From: Glaciecola sp028401415
Lineage (GTDB): Bacteria; Pseudomonadota; Gammaproteobacteria; Enterobacterales; Alteromonadaceae
NCBI RefSeq assembly: GCF_028401415.2
Contig: NZ_CP171821.2
Span: forward strand, 1,488,001 to 1,552,000
DNA: 64,000 nucleotides
Direction of reading: 5' to 3'
The notes under the pieces were generated by a model. The model had not been told where the DNA came from, did not search any database, and saw only the letters and a list, made by a program, of their open reading frames with translations. The first letter of the stretch is position 1. Each line of letters begins with the position of its first letter. The translations under genes were made by a program, and so were the position numbers. Shown piece after piece: positions 9,504 through 18,796 of this stretch.

Positions 9504-10229
9504 ATGAATCAATCTAGCCCAATTATCAGCTTGGAAAACGTGAGCAAAGTGTATCGCACGGGCGAAATAGAAACCCACGCGCTGTCGAACATTCAGTTTG
9601 ACATTAACGAAGGTGAGTTTCTATCAATTTCCGGGCCATCGGGCTGTGGTAAGTCGACGCTACTCTCAATGTTGGGACTATTAGACGTGCCAACAACCGG
9701 ACAATACTTAATTAATGGAAAAGCGACCGAAAGCTTAAACCTCGATCAACGAGCAAAACTACGTTGTGAATCAATTGGCTTTGTTTTTCAAGCCTTCAAT
9801 TTGATTGGCGATTTATCAGTGTTCGAAAATGTTGAACTGCCTTTGCAATATCACAAAGGCTTATCTAAAACGCAGCGGCGCACTAAAGCCTCCACTGCAC
9901 TTGAAAAAGTAGGCATGAGTCATCGTGAACGACATTTTCCCAGTCAGCTCTCAGGGGGGCAACAGCAGCGCGTTGCAGTTGCTCGCGCGCTCGTCAACGA
10001 TCCAAGCTTGCTGTTGGCCGACGAGCCAACCGGAAACTTAGACTCTAAAAACGGTGAAGCGGTGATTCAACTACTCAAAGAACTCAACGAACAAGGCACG
10101 ACAATCTGCATGGTAACTCATGACAATCGATATTCAGACATAGCCAATCGTGTTGTTCAACTTTTTGATGGAAAACTAGTAGACGAACAACTGTCTCCTC
10201 ATCCGATGGCAAACGCCGCACTCTCATAA
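9504..10229 (+). CDS. ABC transporter ATP-binding protein, MacB/LolD type
   Basis: A 241-residue ATPase with Walker A GPSGCGKST (residues 44 to 52), Q-loop near VFQAFN, signature LSGGQQQR, Walker B LLLADEPTGNLDS and the H-loop in VTHDNRYS. These are hallmarks of the LolD/MacB-type ATPases that power FtsX-like permeases by mechanotransmission. The start chosen is the ATG at 9504 behind GGAGAGAGTC; a TTG 12 bases upstream would overlap that site. It lies 21 bases after the adaptor gene and 25 before the permease, so the three form one transporter. Confidence 0.93.
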   Translation: MNQSSPIISLENVSKVYRTGEIETHALSNIQFDINEGEFLSISGPSGCGKSTLLSMLGLLDVPTTGQYLINGKATESLNLDQRAKLRCESIGFVFQAFNLIGDLSVFENVELPLQYHKGLSKTQRRTKASTALEKVGMSHRERHFPSQLSGGQQQRVAVARALVNDPSLLLADEPTGNLDSKNGEAVIQLLKELNEQGTTICMVTHDNRYSDIANRVVQLFDGKLVDEQLSPHPMANAALS

Positions 10230-10254
10230 ACGCAACATATCTAAGGAGAGCAGT

Positions 10255-12648
10255 ATGGAAACCTTTATTTCAGACATGAAGTTTGGACTGAGAAACCTCC
10301 GGTCGAAACCTCTTTATACCTTTATTGCACTATTAACACTGAGCATTGGCATTGGCGCCACAACTGCTATGTATACCTTGGTTAACAATGTTTTGTTACA
10401 GCCATTACCCTTCCCTAATTCAAACGAATTAGTGCTGGTGCAAACCGTAAACAAAAAGACTGGCGCGGTGAATCGCTCATTCTCAATCGACTTCTATGAG
10501 CGATTGAAAGCCTCACCTTCCCAACTGAGACAGTTAGTATTTTATGCTTATGACCAAGCTACGCTTGAAATTGCCGAGCAACAAAAGCCCTTAACGCTAA
10601 TGCTAACCAGTAACAACTTTATGCAAACTATAGGGGTTCAACCTTTACTTGGGCGATGGTACAGCAAAAATGATATCAATCAGCAAAGTGTTCTCATTAG
10701 CTACGATGTTTGGCAAGGCGAACTAAAAGGCGTTGAGAACGTGCTCAGCAAAACGATTCGGCTGAACAAACAAGAGTTTTCTATCATCGGCGTGATGCCA
10801 AAGGGGTTTTCTACGCTGGGATATGCTAGCGCGGCGTTTTGGATGCCAATTGATAAGCTAGAAAGGCCTGTAAACCTTGCAGGAAGACTTGAAAGCGGAA
10901 TCACAATTGACCAGGCAAAGCGCCAATCTGGTGCGTGGCAGCGAATTGTTGATAACACCTCCGAAGACTCACAAAGCGTATTTGAAATCGATTATGTGTC
11001 GGTTTTAGATGAATTGGTTAAAGACAGCCGCCCTGCACTTTATCTGTTGTTAGCCTCGGTAATCGCAGTGTTTTTAATTGCCGTACTTAATGTTGTAAAC
11101 CTAAGTTTTGCGCAGTTTAGTAACCGCACTCAAGAACTTGCAGTTAGGGTATCTGTGGGTGCAACACGCACCCGATTGTTAAGGCAGCTGCTCAGCGAGA
11201 GCAGTCTGTTGTGCTTTATTGGCGGGGCGCTTGGACTTTTGCTTGCCGCTTGGGCAATAGAGGGTATACAAGCGATGATGGGTTCGCGTTTGCCACGCTC
11301 TTACGAAGTTGGTCTTGATGCCAACGCGCTGATTGCCGTTGTTATCCTGATAACTTTAGCCACCATAGCAACGTCTATCATTCCTGGGTATAGCATAGCC
11401 AACCCTAAAAAGCTTGCCGAAGCAATTAAGCAAGCAGGGCGCAAAGCCACTTCAGATAAACAAAGCCAGCAAGTACGCCGTTTTTTAGTGTCAGGAGAAG
11501 TGGCTATTGCCGTTGTTTTGTTAATATTCACTGGATTGCTACTAAAGAGCTACACCTTACTTTCGCAACAAGACACTGGGTTTAACAGTGAAGGCATTGT
11601 GACAGGACATGTATGGCTAGCTGACAATTATGAGCCAAAACCGACACGCCCAGCTTACTGGTTGAGACTAGTTGAAGAGCTTAAAAATATTCCCTCGGTA
11701 ATATCGGTTGCAGCCACTTCCACAATGCCAATGGGACGAACGGGTATTGATTTTCCAGTGAGTTATTCATATCCCCAAGCGCCTGCCGTACCGAGAGGTG
11801 AAGAACCCAAGGCAGCAGTAAGAACGATAACGCCTGATTATTTTGAGCTCTTAGAAGTTGATATTATAGAGGGACGTGAATTCGATATGAGAGACACGCC
11901 TGACAGTGCACCCGTTGTTGTGATTAATGAGCGTCTTGCCAAAGAAGCCTGGCCAAACGAGTCAGCGGTCGGCAAAACCTTAACGGTACCTGATTGGATG
12001 GGTGGAAGAAAACTTATTGTCGGCGTAGTAGGCAATGTCAAGCATCGTGGGCTCAGAGCGCAAGTACAAAACGAGTTTTTCTTACCGGTCACGCAATTAC
12101 ACTATCCCGGTATGAGCTTTTTAGTAAAAACGCAGTCCAAAGACTTCAATCAAATTAAGAATATGATGCTACAAAGCGCTATCGAGCTAGAAACTACTGC
12201 TCCCATGATTCTACTAGAGTCCCTCGAAGCACTTACCAAAGATTCCATTGTGTCTGAGCGCATAATGCTCAACATCATGGGGATTTTTGCCGCACTGGCC
12301 TTATGTCTGGCAAGCATTGGTGTTTATGGCATTAGCGATAACATGGTGAGTCAACGAATCAATGAAATTGGCATTCGCATGGCAATTGGCGCAAATGCAT
12401 CGCAGATAAGAAAGTGGATTATCTTGGATACAATTAAACCTGTTGCAGTAGGTGCTATCGCCGGTCTCATTTGTGCACTTATTGGTGGTCGCTTGCTCGC
12501 AAGTTCGCTCTACGGCGCAAAACCGTGGGATTTTGTTACTTTTGCATCAATCCCACTTATACTGATAATAGTTGGGTTTATTGCTACATGGCTACCTACT
12601 CGCAAAGCGACGCGAGTACATCCACAAATCGCATTGCAGTACGATTAA
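10255..12648 (+). CDS. ABC transporter permease with duplicated MacB/FtsX domains
   Basis: A 797-residue inner-membrane protein of the long FtsX-like type. The N-terminus (FGLRNLRSKPLYTFIALLTL, then GIGATTAMYTLVNNVLLQPL) is typical of duplicated MacB_PCD/FtsX permeases. Architecture: one membrane helix, a periplasmic MacB-like domain (about residues 45 to 250), three helices (about 260 to 380), another helix near 415 to 435, a second periplasmic domain (about 450 to 660), and three final helices. A strong GGAGAGCAGT precedes the ATG. It pairs with the ATPase and adaptor upstream; export of a toxic compound, peptide or lipid is plausible, but the substrate cannot be read from sequence. Confidence 0.9.
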   Translation: METFISDMKFGLRNLRSKPLYTFIALLTLSIGIGATTAMYTLVNNVLLQPLPFPNSNELVLVQTVNKKTGAVNRSFSIDFYERLKASPSQLRQLVFYAYDQATLEIAEQQKPLTLMLTSNNFMQTIGVQPLLGRWYSKNDINQQSVLISYDVWQGELKGVENVLSKTIRLNKQEFSIIGVMPKGFSTLGYASAAFWMPIDKLERPVNLAGRLESGITIDQAKRQSGAWQRIVDNTSEDSQSVFEIDYVSVLDELVKDSRPALYLLLASVIAVFLIAVLNVVNLSFAQFSNRTQELAVRVSVGATRTRLLRQLLSESSLLCFIGGALGLLLAAWAIEGIQAMMGSRLPRSYEVGLDANALIAVVILITLATIATSIIPGYSIANPKKLAEAIKQAGRKATSDKQSQQVRRFLVSGEVAIAVVLLIFTGLLLKSYTLLSQQDTGFNSEGIVTGHVWLADNYEPKPTRPAYWLRLVEELKNIPSVISVAATSTMPMGRTGIDFPVSYSYPQAPAVPRGEEPKAAVRTITPDYFELLEVDIIEGREFDMRDTPDSAPVVVINERLAKEAWPNESAVGKTLTVPDWMGGRKLIVGVVGNVKHRGLRAQVQNEFFLPVTQLHYPGMSFLVKTQSKDFNQIKNMMLQSAIELETTAPMILLESLEALTKDSIVSERIMLNIMGIFAALALCLASIGVYGISDNMVSQRINEIGIRMAIGANASQIRKWIILDTIKPVAVGAIAGLICALIGGRLLASSLYGAKPWDFVTFASIPLILIIVGFIATWLPTRKATRVHPQIALQYD

Positions 12649-12670
12649 ATTTACGCTCTTAATTATATTT

Positions 12671-12688
12671 AACCTGAATCCTGTTTAA
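12671..12688. repeat. 18-base repeat, copy 1
   Basis: AACCTGAATCCTGTTTAA lies between the permease stop (12648) and the regulator start (12716). An identical 18-mer occurs at 40203-40220, directly after narX. Inside it CCTG recurs with a seven-base period. It could be a small dispersed intergenic repeat or a shared regulator site; only two copies were noticed. Confidence 0.5.
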
Positions 12689-12715
12689 GAAAGACAATAA
12701 TAAAATGGTAAAACC

Positions 12716-14068
12716 ATGCTCAATAGCACCATATTAGTAGCCGACGACCAAAAGCATATTCGAGACTCGCTTGAACTTTTGCTTGAACCAGAAGGCTACT
12801 CACTTATACAGGCAAGTTCTCCACCGCAAATATTGGATAAAGTGCGCAAACACAATATTAGTTTGATATTGATGGACATGAACTATGCAACAGATACCAC
12901 ATCCGGGCAAGAGGGGCTGGCGCTGATTGAAAAGCTTCGGGAAATGGATAGCAAGCTTCCAATCTTGGTAATGACCGCATGGGCAAACATTGAATTAAGT
13001 GTCAAAGCAATGAAACTCGGCGCCAATGACTTCGTCGAAAAGCCATGGAATAACCTGCGCTTGCTGTCACTGATCAGCAATCAATGCAAGCTAGCAAATG
13101 AGCAAAAAATCAATCAAAAGTGGCTACAACTAAATAGACAAGACAATGAAACCAGCGATTTTGTTGCCCTTTCTATCACTATGCAAAACGTGATAAAGCT
13201 TATAGAAAGAACCGCCGCGACAGATGCAAACATACTATTAACGGGTGAGAGTGGTGTCGGTAAAAGTTTGATAGCCGGCCTTATCCATAACTCTAGCAAT
13301 CGAAAAGACAAATCATTTGTCAGCGTTAATATGGGCGCGCTGGCCGACACGCTGTTTGAAAGCGAGTTGTTCGGTCATCAAAAAGGGGCGTTTACCGACG
13401 CAAAATCAACGCGTATTGGCCGTTTTGAAATGGCCGAAGGCGGCACCTTGTTCTTGGACGAAATTGCCAACATTCCTTTGCCACTTCAAGCAAAATTGTT
13501 GAGGGTGCTCGAATCAGGTGAATTTGAATCCCTGGGCTCCTCAAAAACCGTACGAGCAGATGTCAGAATAATCTCTGCCAGCAACGTGAATTTTGAACAA
13601 GAAATTGAATCAGGTAGGTTTCGGCAGGATTTGCTCTATCGATTGAACACCATTGTGATTGACATACCGCCGTTGAGGAAAAGACCGGAAGACCTTTTAC
13701 CCCTCGCAGAACAGTTTTTACGTGCACAACTTAAAAAATATAGGCGAACAGGTCTCAAATTCAGCGATGAGGCGCTCAAAGCAATTAGAAAGTATCATTG
13801 GCCTGGCAACGTAAGGGAACTGTCACACTGTATTGAACGTTCAGTGCTAATGGCCATGGGTACACAGATTATGGCGCAGGACTTAGGTATTGCGACTGCA
13901 GCGTTACCGCTAACCTTGGATAATATGACCTTGGAGCAGGCAGAACAAAGCTTAATTCAAAGTGCCTTGCAAAAGCACAACGGCAATGTTTCGGAGGCCG
14001 CAGATCAACTGGGCATTTCGCGAGCCGCCCTCTATCGTCGACTGGAAAAATATGGCAATCTCGAATAA
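12716..14068 (+). CDS. NtrC-family sigma-54-dependent response regulator
   Basis: A 450-residue regulator in three parts. The receiver domain (1 to 120) has the acidic pair in VADDQ and phospho-acceptor D54. The AAA+ domain has Walker A GESGVGKS (about residue 176) and Walker B GGTLFLDEIA. A Fis-type helix-turn-helix closes the protein (GNVSEAADQLGISRAALYRR). The sigma-54 contact loop reads GAFTDA instead of the usual GAFTGA (about residues 224 to 229), a substitution in a functionally sensitive motif. It is the fourth gene of the exporter operon and precedes its cognate kinase by 40 bases. The likely target is the palindrome and sigma-54 promoter upstream of the same operon. Confidence 0.92.
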   Translation: MLNSTILVADDQKHIRDSLELLLEPEGYSLIQASSPPQILDKVRKHNISLILMDMNYATDTTSGQEGLALIEKLREMDSKLPILVMTAWANIELSVKAMKLGANDFVEKPWNNLRLLSLISNQCKLANEQKINQKWLQLNRQDNETSDFVALSITMQNVIKLIERTAATDANILLTGESGVGKSLIAGLIHNSSNRKDKSFVSVNMGALADTLFESELFGHQKGAFTDAKSTRIGRFEMAEGGTLFLDEIANIPLPLQAKLLRVLESGEFESLGSSKTVRADVRIISASNVNFEQEIESGRFRQDLLYRLNTIVIDIPPLRKRPEDLLPLAEQFLRAQLKKYRRTGLKFSDEALKAIRKYHWPGNVRELSHCIERSVLMAMGTQIMAQDLGIATAALPLTLDNMTLEQAEQSLIQSALQKHNGNVSEAADQLGISRAALYRRLEKYGNLE

Positions 14069-14108
14069 GTATTATTATTCATCAATTTCACTGTAATGTA
14101 TTGCCTGC

Positions 14109-15449
14109 ATGCAAAATCGAAAAGCATCAAACATTAAAACTAACAGATCGCCAGAAAAAACCGTGTTCGTCTGGCTAGCAGGACTCAGCCTAGTCTTTAT
14201 CGCAAGTTTATGCCTGATCCTGTGGGTAGCAGACTTCTCGCTTTTAAGCGTTCTCACTATCGTTCCACTAATGATACTGCTGTGCATATTTGTTGTATCC
14301 CATGTTCGTAAAGTTCTCGAGTCGCACTTTTTTAGTTTAGCCAACGTACTCGAAAGCTTAAAAATGAGAGAATATGCCTTACGCCTTAATCCACCAACTG
14401 GCGATGACGCATGGACTCAGGTATACCGGGAAATTGACGAGCTTGCTAAGGCTCTCCAAAAAAATCAGATTGAGACGGTTGAGTCTGGAATTATTCTTGA
14501 AAAACTTTTAGGGGAATTTGATATCCCTGTCTTTGTGTTTGATCGCCACGAAAAGCTTAGCAATATCAATCAGGCTGCCGCTCACCTCTACGACAAAAGC
14601 AAAGCAGATCTATTGGGATTAAGCACAAAACAGCTTATGTTGCATGATGCGATGAAGCTTGACTCAGGCCAAGTATTTGACCGGTGGTTTCCAAACAGAG
14701 GGGGGCGCTGGGAACTAAAGAAAAACTTCTTCATTCAGGATGGTCAACGGTTCACTTTGGTGCTCGTCAACGATTTATCAAAAGCACTGCGGGAGGAAGA
14801 GCGACATGCGTGGCAGCGATTAATTCGCGTATTGGGCCATGAACTCAATAATTCACTTGCATCGATTATTTCAGTAAGTGATAACTTGTCCAATAAACTT
14901 CAGGACGAAAAAGACGAAAAATGGTTAAGGTACTGTGAAAAATCGCTCGGTGTGATCAATGAGCGTAGTCAAAGTTTATCTCGTTTTGCTCAATCTTACG
15001 CCCAGCTTGGAAAGCTGCCTCGCCCCCATAAAGAACAGTTTGATATAGCAAAGTTGATTGACAGTGTGTGCACCTTGCTTAAAGGCACTTTTGACTATTC
15101 AAAAACACAAACACTTCAGATTGAAGCAGACCGAGACCAACTGGAACAAATGCTCATTAATCTTTTAAAAAATGCAGTGGAGGCATCATCAATCACGAGC
15201 CCTGTTAACATTGAATGGACAGCATTCGAACAAGGAGTGAGGATGCGCATAAAAGACTGCGGGGCAGGCTTGCCCACGAGCGACAATTTATTTGTCCCTT
15301 TTTTCACCACAAAAGAAAACGGTAACGGCATTGGCCTATTCTTATGTAGACAAATTGCAGAAGCACATGGCGGCTTTCTCACCTTGCTTAACCGTCAAGA
15401 TGCCAAAGGATGCGTGGCAGAATGCTGGTTACCTTGCGTATCCAGCTAG
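14109..15449 (+). CDS. membrane-bound sensor histidine kinase (NtrB/NtrY-like)
   Basis: A 446-residue kinase. Two membrane helices lie at about residues 19 to 38 and 41 to 62 with almost no periplasmic loop, so the signal is probably sensed within the membrane or cytoplasm. A PAS-like domain follows (about 135 to 225, with IPVFVFDRHEKLSNINQAAA). The H-box RVLGHELNNSLASI places the phospho-acceptor at H244; the N-box LINLLKNAVEAS, DCGAGLP and GNGIGLFLCRQIAEAHGG complete the ATPase domain. It is the last gene of the exporter operon and should phosphorylate the adjacent NtrC-type regulator. Envelope stress or the exported compound is a plausible signal by analogy. Confidence 0.9.
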   Translation: MQNRKASNIKTNRSPEKTVFVWLAGLSLVFIASLCLILWVADFSLLSVLTIVPLMILLCIFVVSHVRKVLESHFFSLANVLESLKMREYALRLNPPTGDDAWTQVYREIDELAKALQKNQIETVESGIILEKLLGEFDIPVFVFDRHEKLSNINQAAAHLYDKSKADLLGLSTKQLMLHDAMKLDSGQVFDRWFPNRGGRWELKKNFFIQDGQRFTLVLVNDLSKALREEERHAWQRLIRVLGHELNNSLASIISVSDNLSNKLQDEKDEKWLRYCEKSLGVINERSQSLSRFAQSYAQLGKLPRPHKEQFDIAKLIDSVCTLLKGTFDYSKTQTLQIEADRDQLEQMLINLLKNAVEASSITSPVNIEWTAFEQGVRMRIKDCGAGLPTSDNLFVPFFTTKENGNGIGLFLCRQIAEAHGGFLTLLNRQDAKGCVAECWLPCVSS

Positions 15450-15528
15450 CAATTTCACTATTTTTGCAGACTATTCCCAGCCTTGGATAAACGACAGTGC
15501 ATACGTTTGTATTACGAGCAGCTGGGCA

Positions 15529-15849
15529 TCAAAACTTCTCAGGTCTCAGTATTTTAATGTCCTCAAGATACGTAATCCCAGAATAGTTCTTAAAATATTT
15601 GTCGCGCACCTTATCCATAATCGCTTCTGCCATTTGCGTATTATTTACGATTATCTCAATTTGAATATTAGCAAAATCATCCACCACCGATGCGCGTTCA
15701 GTCGTGGAGCGAATATTCCGACTCCCCTTGCCACCAGCGGGAATAATGGTGTAGCCAGTCGCGCCGCAATCATCAATAATTTTGCACACGCCTTTAGCGA
15801 TAATTTTTTCAGTAACGATTACGACTTTTTCTGCGATATGAAGCGTCAT
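15529..15849 (-). CDS. sbtB: SbtB-like PII-family regulator of bicarbonate transport
   Basis: A 106-residue PII-superfamily protein. The ATG at 15849 is chosen because the family core begins there (MTLHIAEKVVIVTEKII) and GAGACGAGC precedes it. The T-loop and base region GATGYTIIPAGGKGSRNIRS is close to cyanobacterial SbtB. The C-terminal Cys-containing loop reported for cyanobacterial SbtB is absent; the protein ends in ILRPEKF. It lies 29 bases downstream of sbtA. By family it forms trimers that bind adenine nucleotides and control SbtA. Its 3' end faces the histidine-kinase gene. Confidence 0.87.
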   Translation of the reverse strand: MTLHIAEKVVIVTEKIIAKGVCKIIDDCGATGYTIIPAGGKGSRNIRSTTERASVVDDFANIQIEIIVNNTQMAEAIMDKVRDKYFKNYSGITYLEDIKILRPEKF

Positions 15850-15878
15850 TTTGCTCGTCTCTTTTTCTGTTAAGCGTG

Positions 15879-16898
15879 TTAAAAAACCATTTGTGCCAGT
15901 ACGATGAAAAGCGGAATGCATATGGCAATTGCCACTGGAGTGCCCACACTGGTTGATGCGCCAATGTACGCTGACGGATTTGCCCATGGAATACCGCTTC
16001 TTAAGGTTGGCGGCCCTGAAATATCCGAGCTAGAAGCGGCCATCACCGCTAGTAACACCACTCCGCCGGGGCTAAAGTCGACTATATGATGGGCAATGTA
16101 GCCTAAGCCAAAGGCAATAAGCCCATGCACAATAGGGCCTAAAAAGGCATATACAGCGTACCAATGCGCCACCCTTCTTAACTCATTGATGCGCGCATAG
16201 GCCTCCATTCCCATAATATGCATAAGTATAGATAAAAAACCCCGAAACAGCGGCTCATAAAAGCTGTCGAATACTCTGTCGGGCGTGGTCAGCAAACCCA
16301 ATGCTAAGCCTAAAAGTAATGCAGACAAGGCTGAACCTTGAAGGCTTTCTTTGATAATGCCCCACACATCCACATCGCTCTGGTCGCTTTGTTGGCTGCC
16401 ATCTTCGGCGCTGCGTTTTTTCATGTATATATTGGCAAGCACAATTGCAAGCACCAGTGCGGGTATGTCCATGAAGGGATACAAGGCTGGCACCCACGCT
16501 TCATAAGCAATGGACTCCTCTTCCATGACCACCATTACCGCAGCAAAAGTAGAGGCGCTAACTGCACCGAATAAGCCAGCAGTCGCGTAGCCATCTTCTT
16601 TTTTGACACTGGGAATGAGCGAGAATATGAACACCCCTAAAAGAACAATGACGATGCCAGTGACCATTGCAAAAAAAGCCGGTAGCAGCATTTCAGCCAA
16701 ATTCGCATCACGAATTTCCATACCGCCTTTGATGCCAATTTTCATGAGCAGCATGAACACAATAAATTTATAAATCGCATCCGGGATGCTTAATCGACTT
16801 CCTAATGCCGCGATAAGCATGCCGCCCACTAAAAAACCGAGCGTAGGAGACTGAAACTGCGACAGCAAACGCAGTAGAAAGTCGTAAAGAAAGTCCAT
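15879..16898 (-). CDS. sbtA: SbtA-family sodium-dependent bicarbonate transporter
   Basis: A 339-residue membrane protein of about ten helices in two inverted halves. The N-terminal half contains GFLVGGMLIAALGSRLSIPD and KIGIKGGMEI; the C-terminal half contains the conserved AASSSDISGPPTLRSGIP segment, typical of SbtA and placed where substrate and sodium are bound. SbtA takes up bicarbonate with sodium and is best known from cyanobacteria, but homologues occur in marine heterotrophs, where it may feed carboxylases or serve pH control. It starts 8 bases after the DUF5062 stop codon and is followed by sbtB, so these three genes form one transcription unit. Confidence 0.88.
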   Translation of the reverse strand: MDFLYDFLLRLLSQFQSPTLGFLVGGMLIAALGSRLSIPDAIYKFIVFMLLMKIGIKGGMEIRDANLAEMLLPAFFAMVTGIVIVLLGVFIFSLIPSVKKEDGYATAGLFGAVSASTFAAVMVVMEEESIAYEAWVPALYPFMDIPALVLAIVLANIYMKKRSAEDGSQQSDQSDVDVWGIIKESLQGSALSALLLGLALGLLTTPDRVFDSFYEPLFRGFLSILMHIMGMEAYARINELRRVAHWYAVYAFLGPIVHGLIAFGLGYIAHHIVDFSPGGVVLLAVMAASSSDISGPPTLRSGIPWANPSAYIGASTSVGTPVAIAICIPLFIVLAQMVF

Positions 16899-16906
16899 TT
16901 TTTCGT

Positions 16907-17167
16907 CTACTTCAAGAGTTCGTGATCAGGCGGGAGTTGCTTGCTTATCCATACCACTAATCGGTGCTTTAAATTGGCTAAGTCTTCTTTGTCTTCCGGC
17001 AAAGGCACAATGAGTTTATCATGCACTAACAATCGATAAAGGCTTTCAATCTTTTGTTTTGAGGAATCTGTGGGCGAAAAGGATTTATAGCCCCTACCCT
17101 GAGCGTAACGCTGAGCAACTTCTATTGCTTTTTTCAAAAGTGCGTTTTCATTTCTTATTTTTTTCAT
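16907..17167 (-). CDS. DUF5062 family small protein
   Basis: An 86-residue soluble protein, Lys-rich and apparently alpha-helical, starting MKKIRNENALLKKAIEVAQ and ending KLVV-like VVWISKQLPPDHELLK. It resembles the uncharacterised DUF5062 family found in Vibrio, Shewanella and related genera. The frame is open for 84 codons further upstream, but family similarity begins at the ATG at 17167, so that start is used although no strong ribosome site precedes it. It ends 8 bases before sbtA. Function unknown. Confidence 0.65.
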   Translation of the reverse strand: MKKIRNENALLKKAIEVAQRYAQGRGYKSFSPTDSSKQKIESLYRLLVHDKLIVPLPEDKEDLANLKHRLVVWISKQLPPDHELLK

Positions 17168-17409
17168 GGCGTCAGTGCACAATGTGCGATCCAAGCTTAG
17201 GTAAAACAAGAGTAAGCGATATATATGGGATACGCAACAACCCCCTGACGAAGTCATAGATAGCACCTTTACTGCGCATTCCTCGAAGTTATTGAGAACT
17301 AATATATAGATAAAATAATCTCGGGCCCTTGAGTCCTCACAATACCTTTTTGCATTTGCAAGTTCTGAGACTAAGCTTAGTGAGACGATTGCTCTTGGGG
17401 ATAGACTGA

Positions 17410-18777
17410 ATGCCTGCATATAGAAAGTTTTTGAAAACGAAGCTCGAAGATCAATTGGATAGCAAATTGTTTCCTGGGATGCGCACGATCGGTGCAGGCT
17501 TTGATGCTACTTCGGAATTTTGTTCGCCTAAAGGGGTGCGCGCTCAGATCATTGATTTAGGCGAGAACGTGGCGAGTGGGGTTGGCGATCTCATCATATC
17601 TGAACGAGTTGAGCTACGTGATGCGGCCTCTGGTATGTCGGAGATGATAGAAACGAGTACAATGAATGAATTTCACTCAGAGCTATCCGCGCGATTCAAG
17701 CTCAGCGGAAACTACGGCTCCTTCAAGGGTGAGATTTCAGCGGCGTTAGATAAGAACAGTAGCTCAAAGATTTCAACGCACTATCAATGCTATAACAGAC
17801 AAATCTACCAGTGGATGCTGCAGTTCAATTTTACCGCTCACGATCTAAGGCGCTACATGTTGGATGAGGTGCAGAAGCATTTCGACGATGATGAATATGC
17901 GCCAGCCGATTTAGTCCGCGACTATGGGACACACGTTCTTTACCAGATTATTTTAGGTGGGCGGTGTTCGTATCCCTGCACTATTGATAGCACAGAAATG
18001 GTAAACGGAACTGAGATCAGAGGGGCCGCTAAAGCTAGCTTTGAAGCGGTGACGAGTTCAGGTCAAATGGAGGCGGACGCTTCCAAACGCGAGAAATATA
18101 CTGAGCTAGACACCAAATCTTCAGGGCGCCTGCGAGTAATAGGGGGCGATCCTGCGAAGGCTGATGCTATCAAGACTCCGGGGATGTTGTCTAAATGGGC
18201 TGATAGTGTCAAAGACCACCTGATGTTTGTCGACTGCCCCGATAACGGGATCGTTAGAATCAGTGAATTAATTGAGAACTCCGCGCGCAAGAAGGCTGTT
18301 GACGAGGCCATCGAGAAGGCGTTGGCAGGCAGCCCATACCCCGCGCCAGATCCAAATTTAGTGCCTATTTATGGTTTCAAACGCACCTGTGATTCTGAAG
18401 GTAGACCAAAAGGCTGGCCGTGGTATTTTTCTCAAAATCCGCAACCCCAAACGGGTTTCAGTGCGGCAGGTAAACGATTCTGGGCGTTTAAAAGCCAAGT
18501 CGCCGATACCGTACCAGTTTACCAGCAAAAGCAAGGCGCCGATGGGGGAGGTAGTTCTTTCTACAAGTTGTCGGTCGAGAAAAATATTGAGAACTGGACC
18601 AATATGGAAATCGCTTTCTACGCCTACCCGAATGAGGTTGGCTCAGCTAAGCCACTTTACGCCTATTTTAGGAATGGTTACAAAGATACAAGCGGCGAGT
18701 TTTATACAACAACCCGCCTCAAAAACCAGCCTTGGACGCCCTTACCTGGTGCACCTTGCTACGTTCCAGATGTCTAG
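17410..18777 (+). CDS. MACPF-domain protein with a C-terminal beta-repeat domain
   Basis: A 455-residue protein. Residues about 10 to 300 match the membrane attack complex/perforin fold: the signature reads YGTHVLYQIILGG (about residues 175 to 187), preceded by a helical cluster and followed by a second amphipathic cluster ending LIENSARKKAVDEAIEKAL. The C-terminal part (about 310 to 455) repeats VPIYGF, FWAF, FYKL, IAFYAYP, LYAYF and EFYTT, like DUF5648-type lectin-like repeats. No signal peptide is visible, so release would need lysis or another route. GGGGATAGACTGA precedes the ATG. It is followed by the permuted oxidase after 19 bases. A pore-forming role is suggested by fold only. Confidence 0.82.
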   Translation: MPAYRKFLKTKLEDQLDSKLFPGMRTIGAGFDATSEFCSPKGVRAQIIDLGENVASGVGDLIISERVELRDAASGMSEMIETSTMNEFHSELSARFKLSGNYGSFKGEISAALDKNSSSKISTHYQCYNRQIYQWMLQFNFTAHDLRRYMLDEVQKHFDDDEYAPADLVRDYGTHVLYQIILGGRCSYPCTIDSTEMVNGTEIRGAAKASFEAVTSSGQMEADASKREKYTELDTKSSGRLRVIGGDPAKADAIKTPGMLSKWADSVKDHLMFVDCPDNGIVRISELIENSARKKAVDEAIEKALAGSPYPAPDPNLVPIYGFKRTCDSEGRPKGWPWYFSQNPQPQTGFSAAGKRFWAFKSQVADTVPVYQQKQGADGGGSSFYKLSVEKNIENWTNMEIAFYAYPNEVGSAKPLYAYFRNGYKDTSGEFYTTTRLKNQPWTPLPGAPCYVPDV

Positions 18778-18796
18778 CCTCGTAAAAGGTAGCGAT

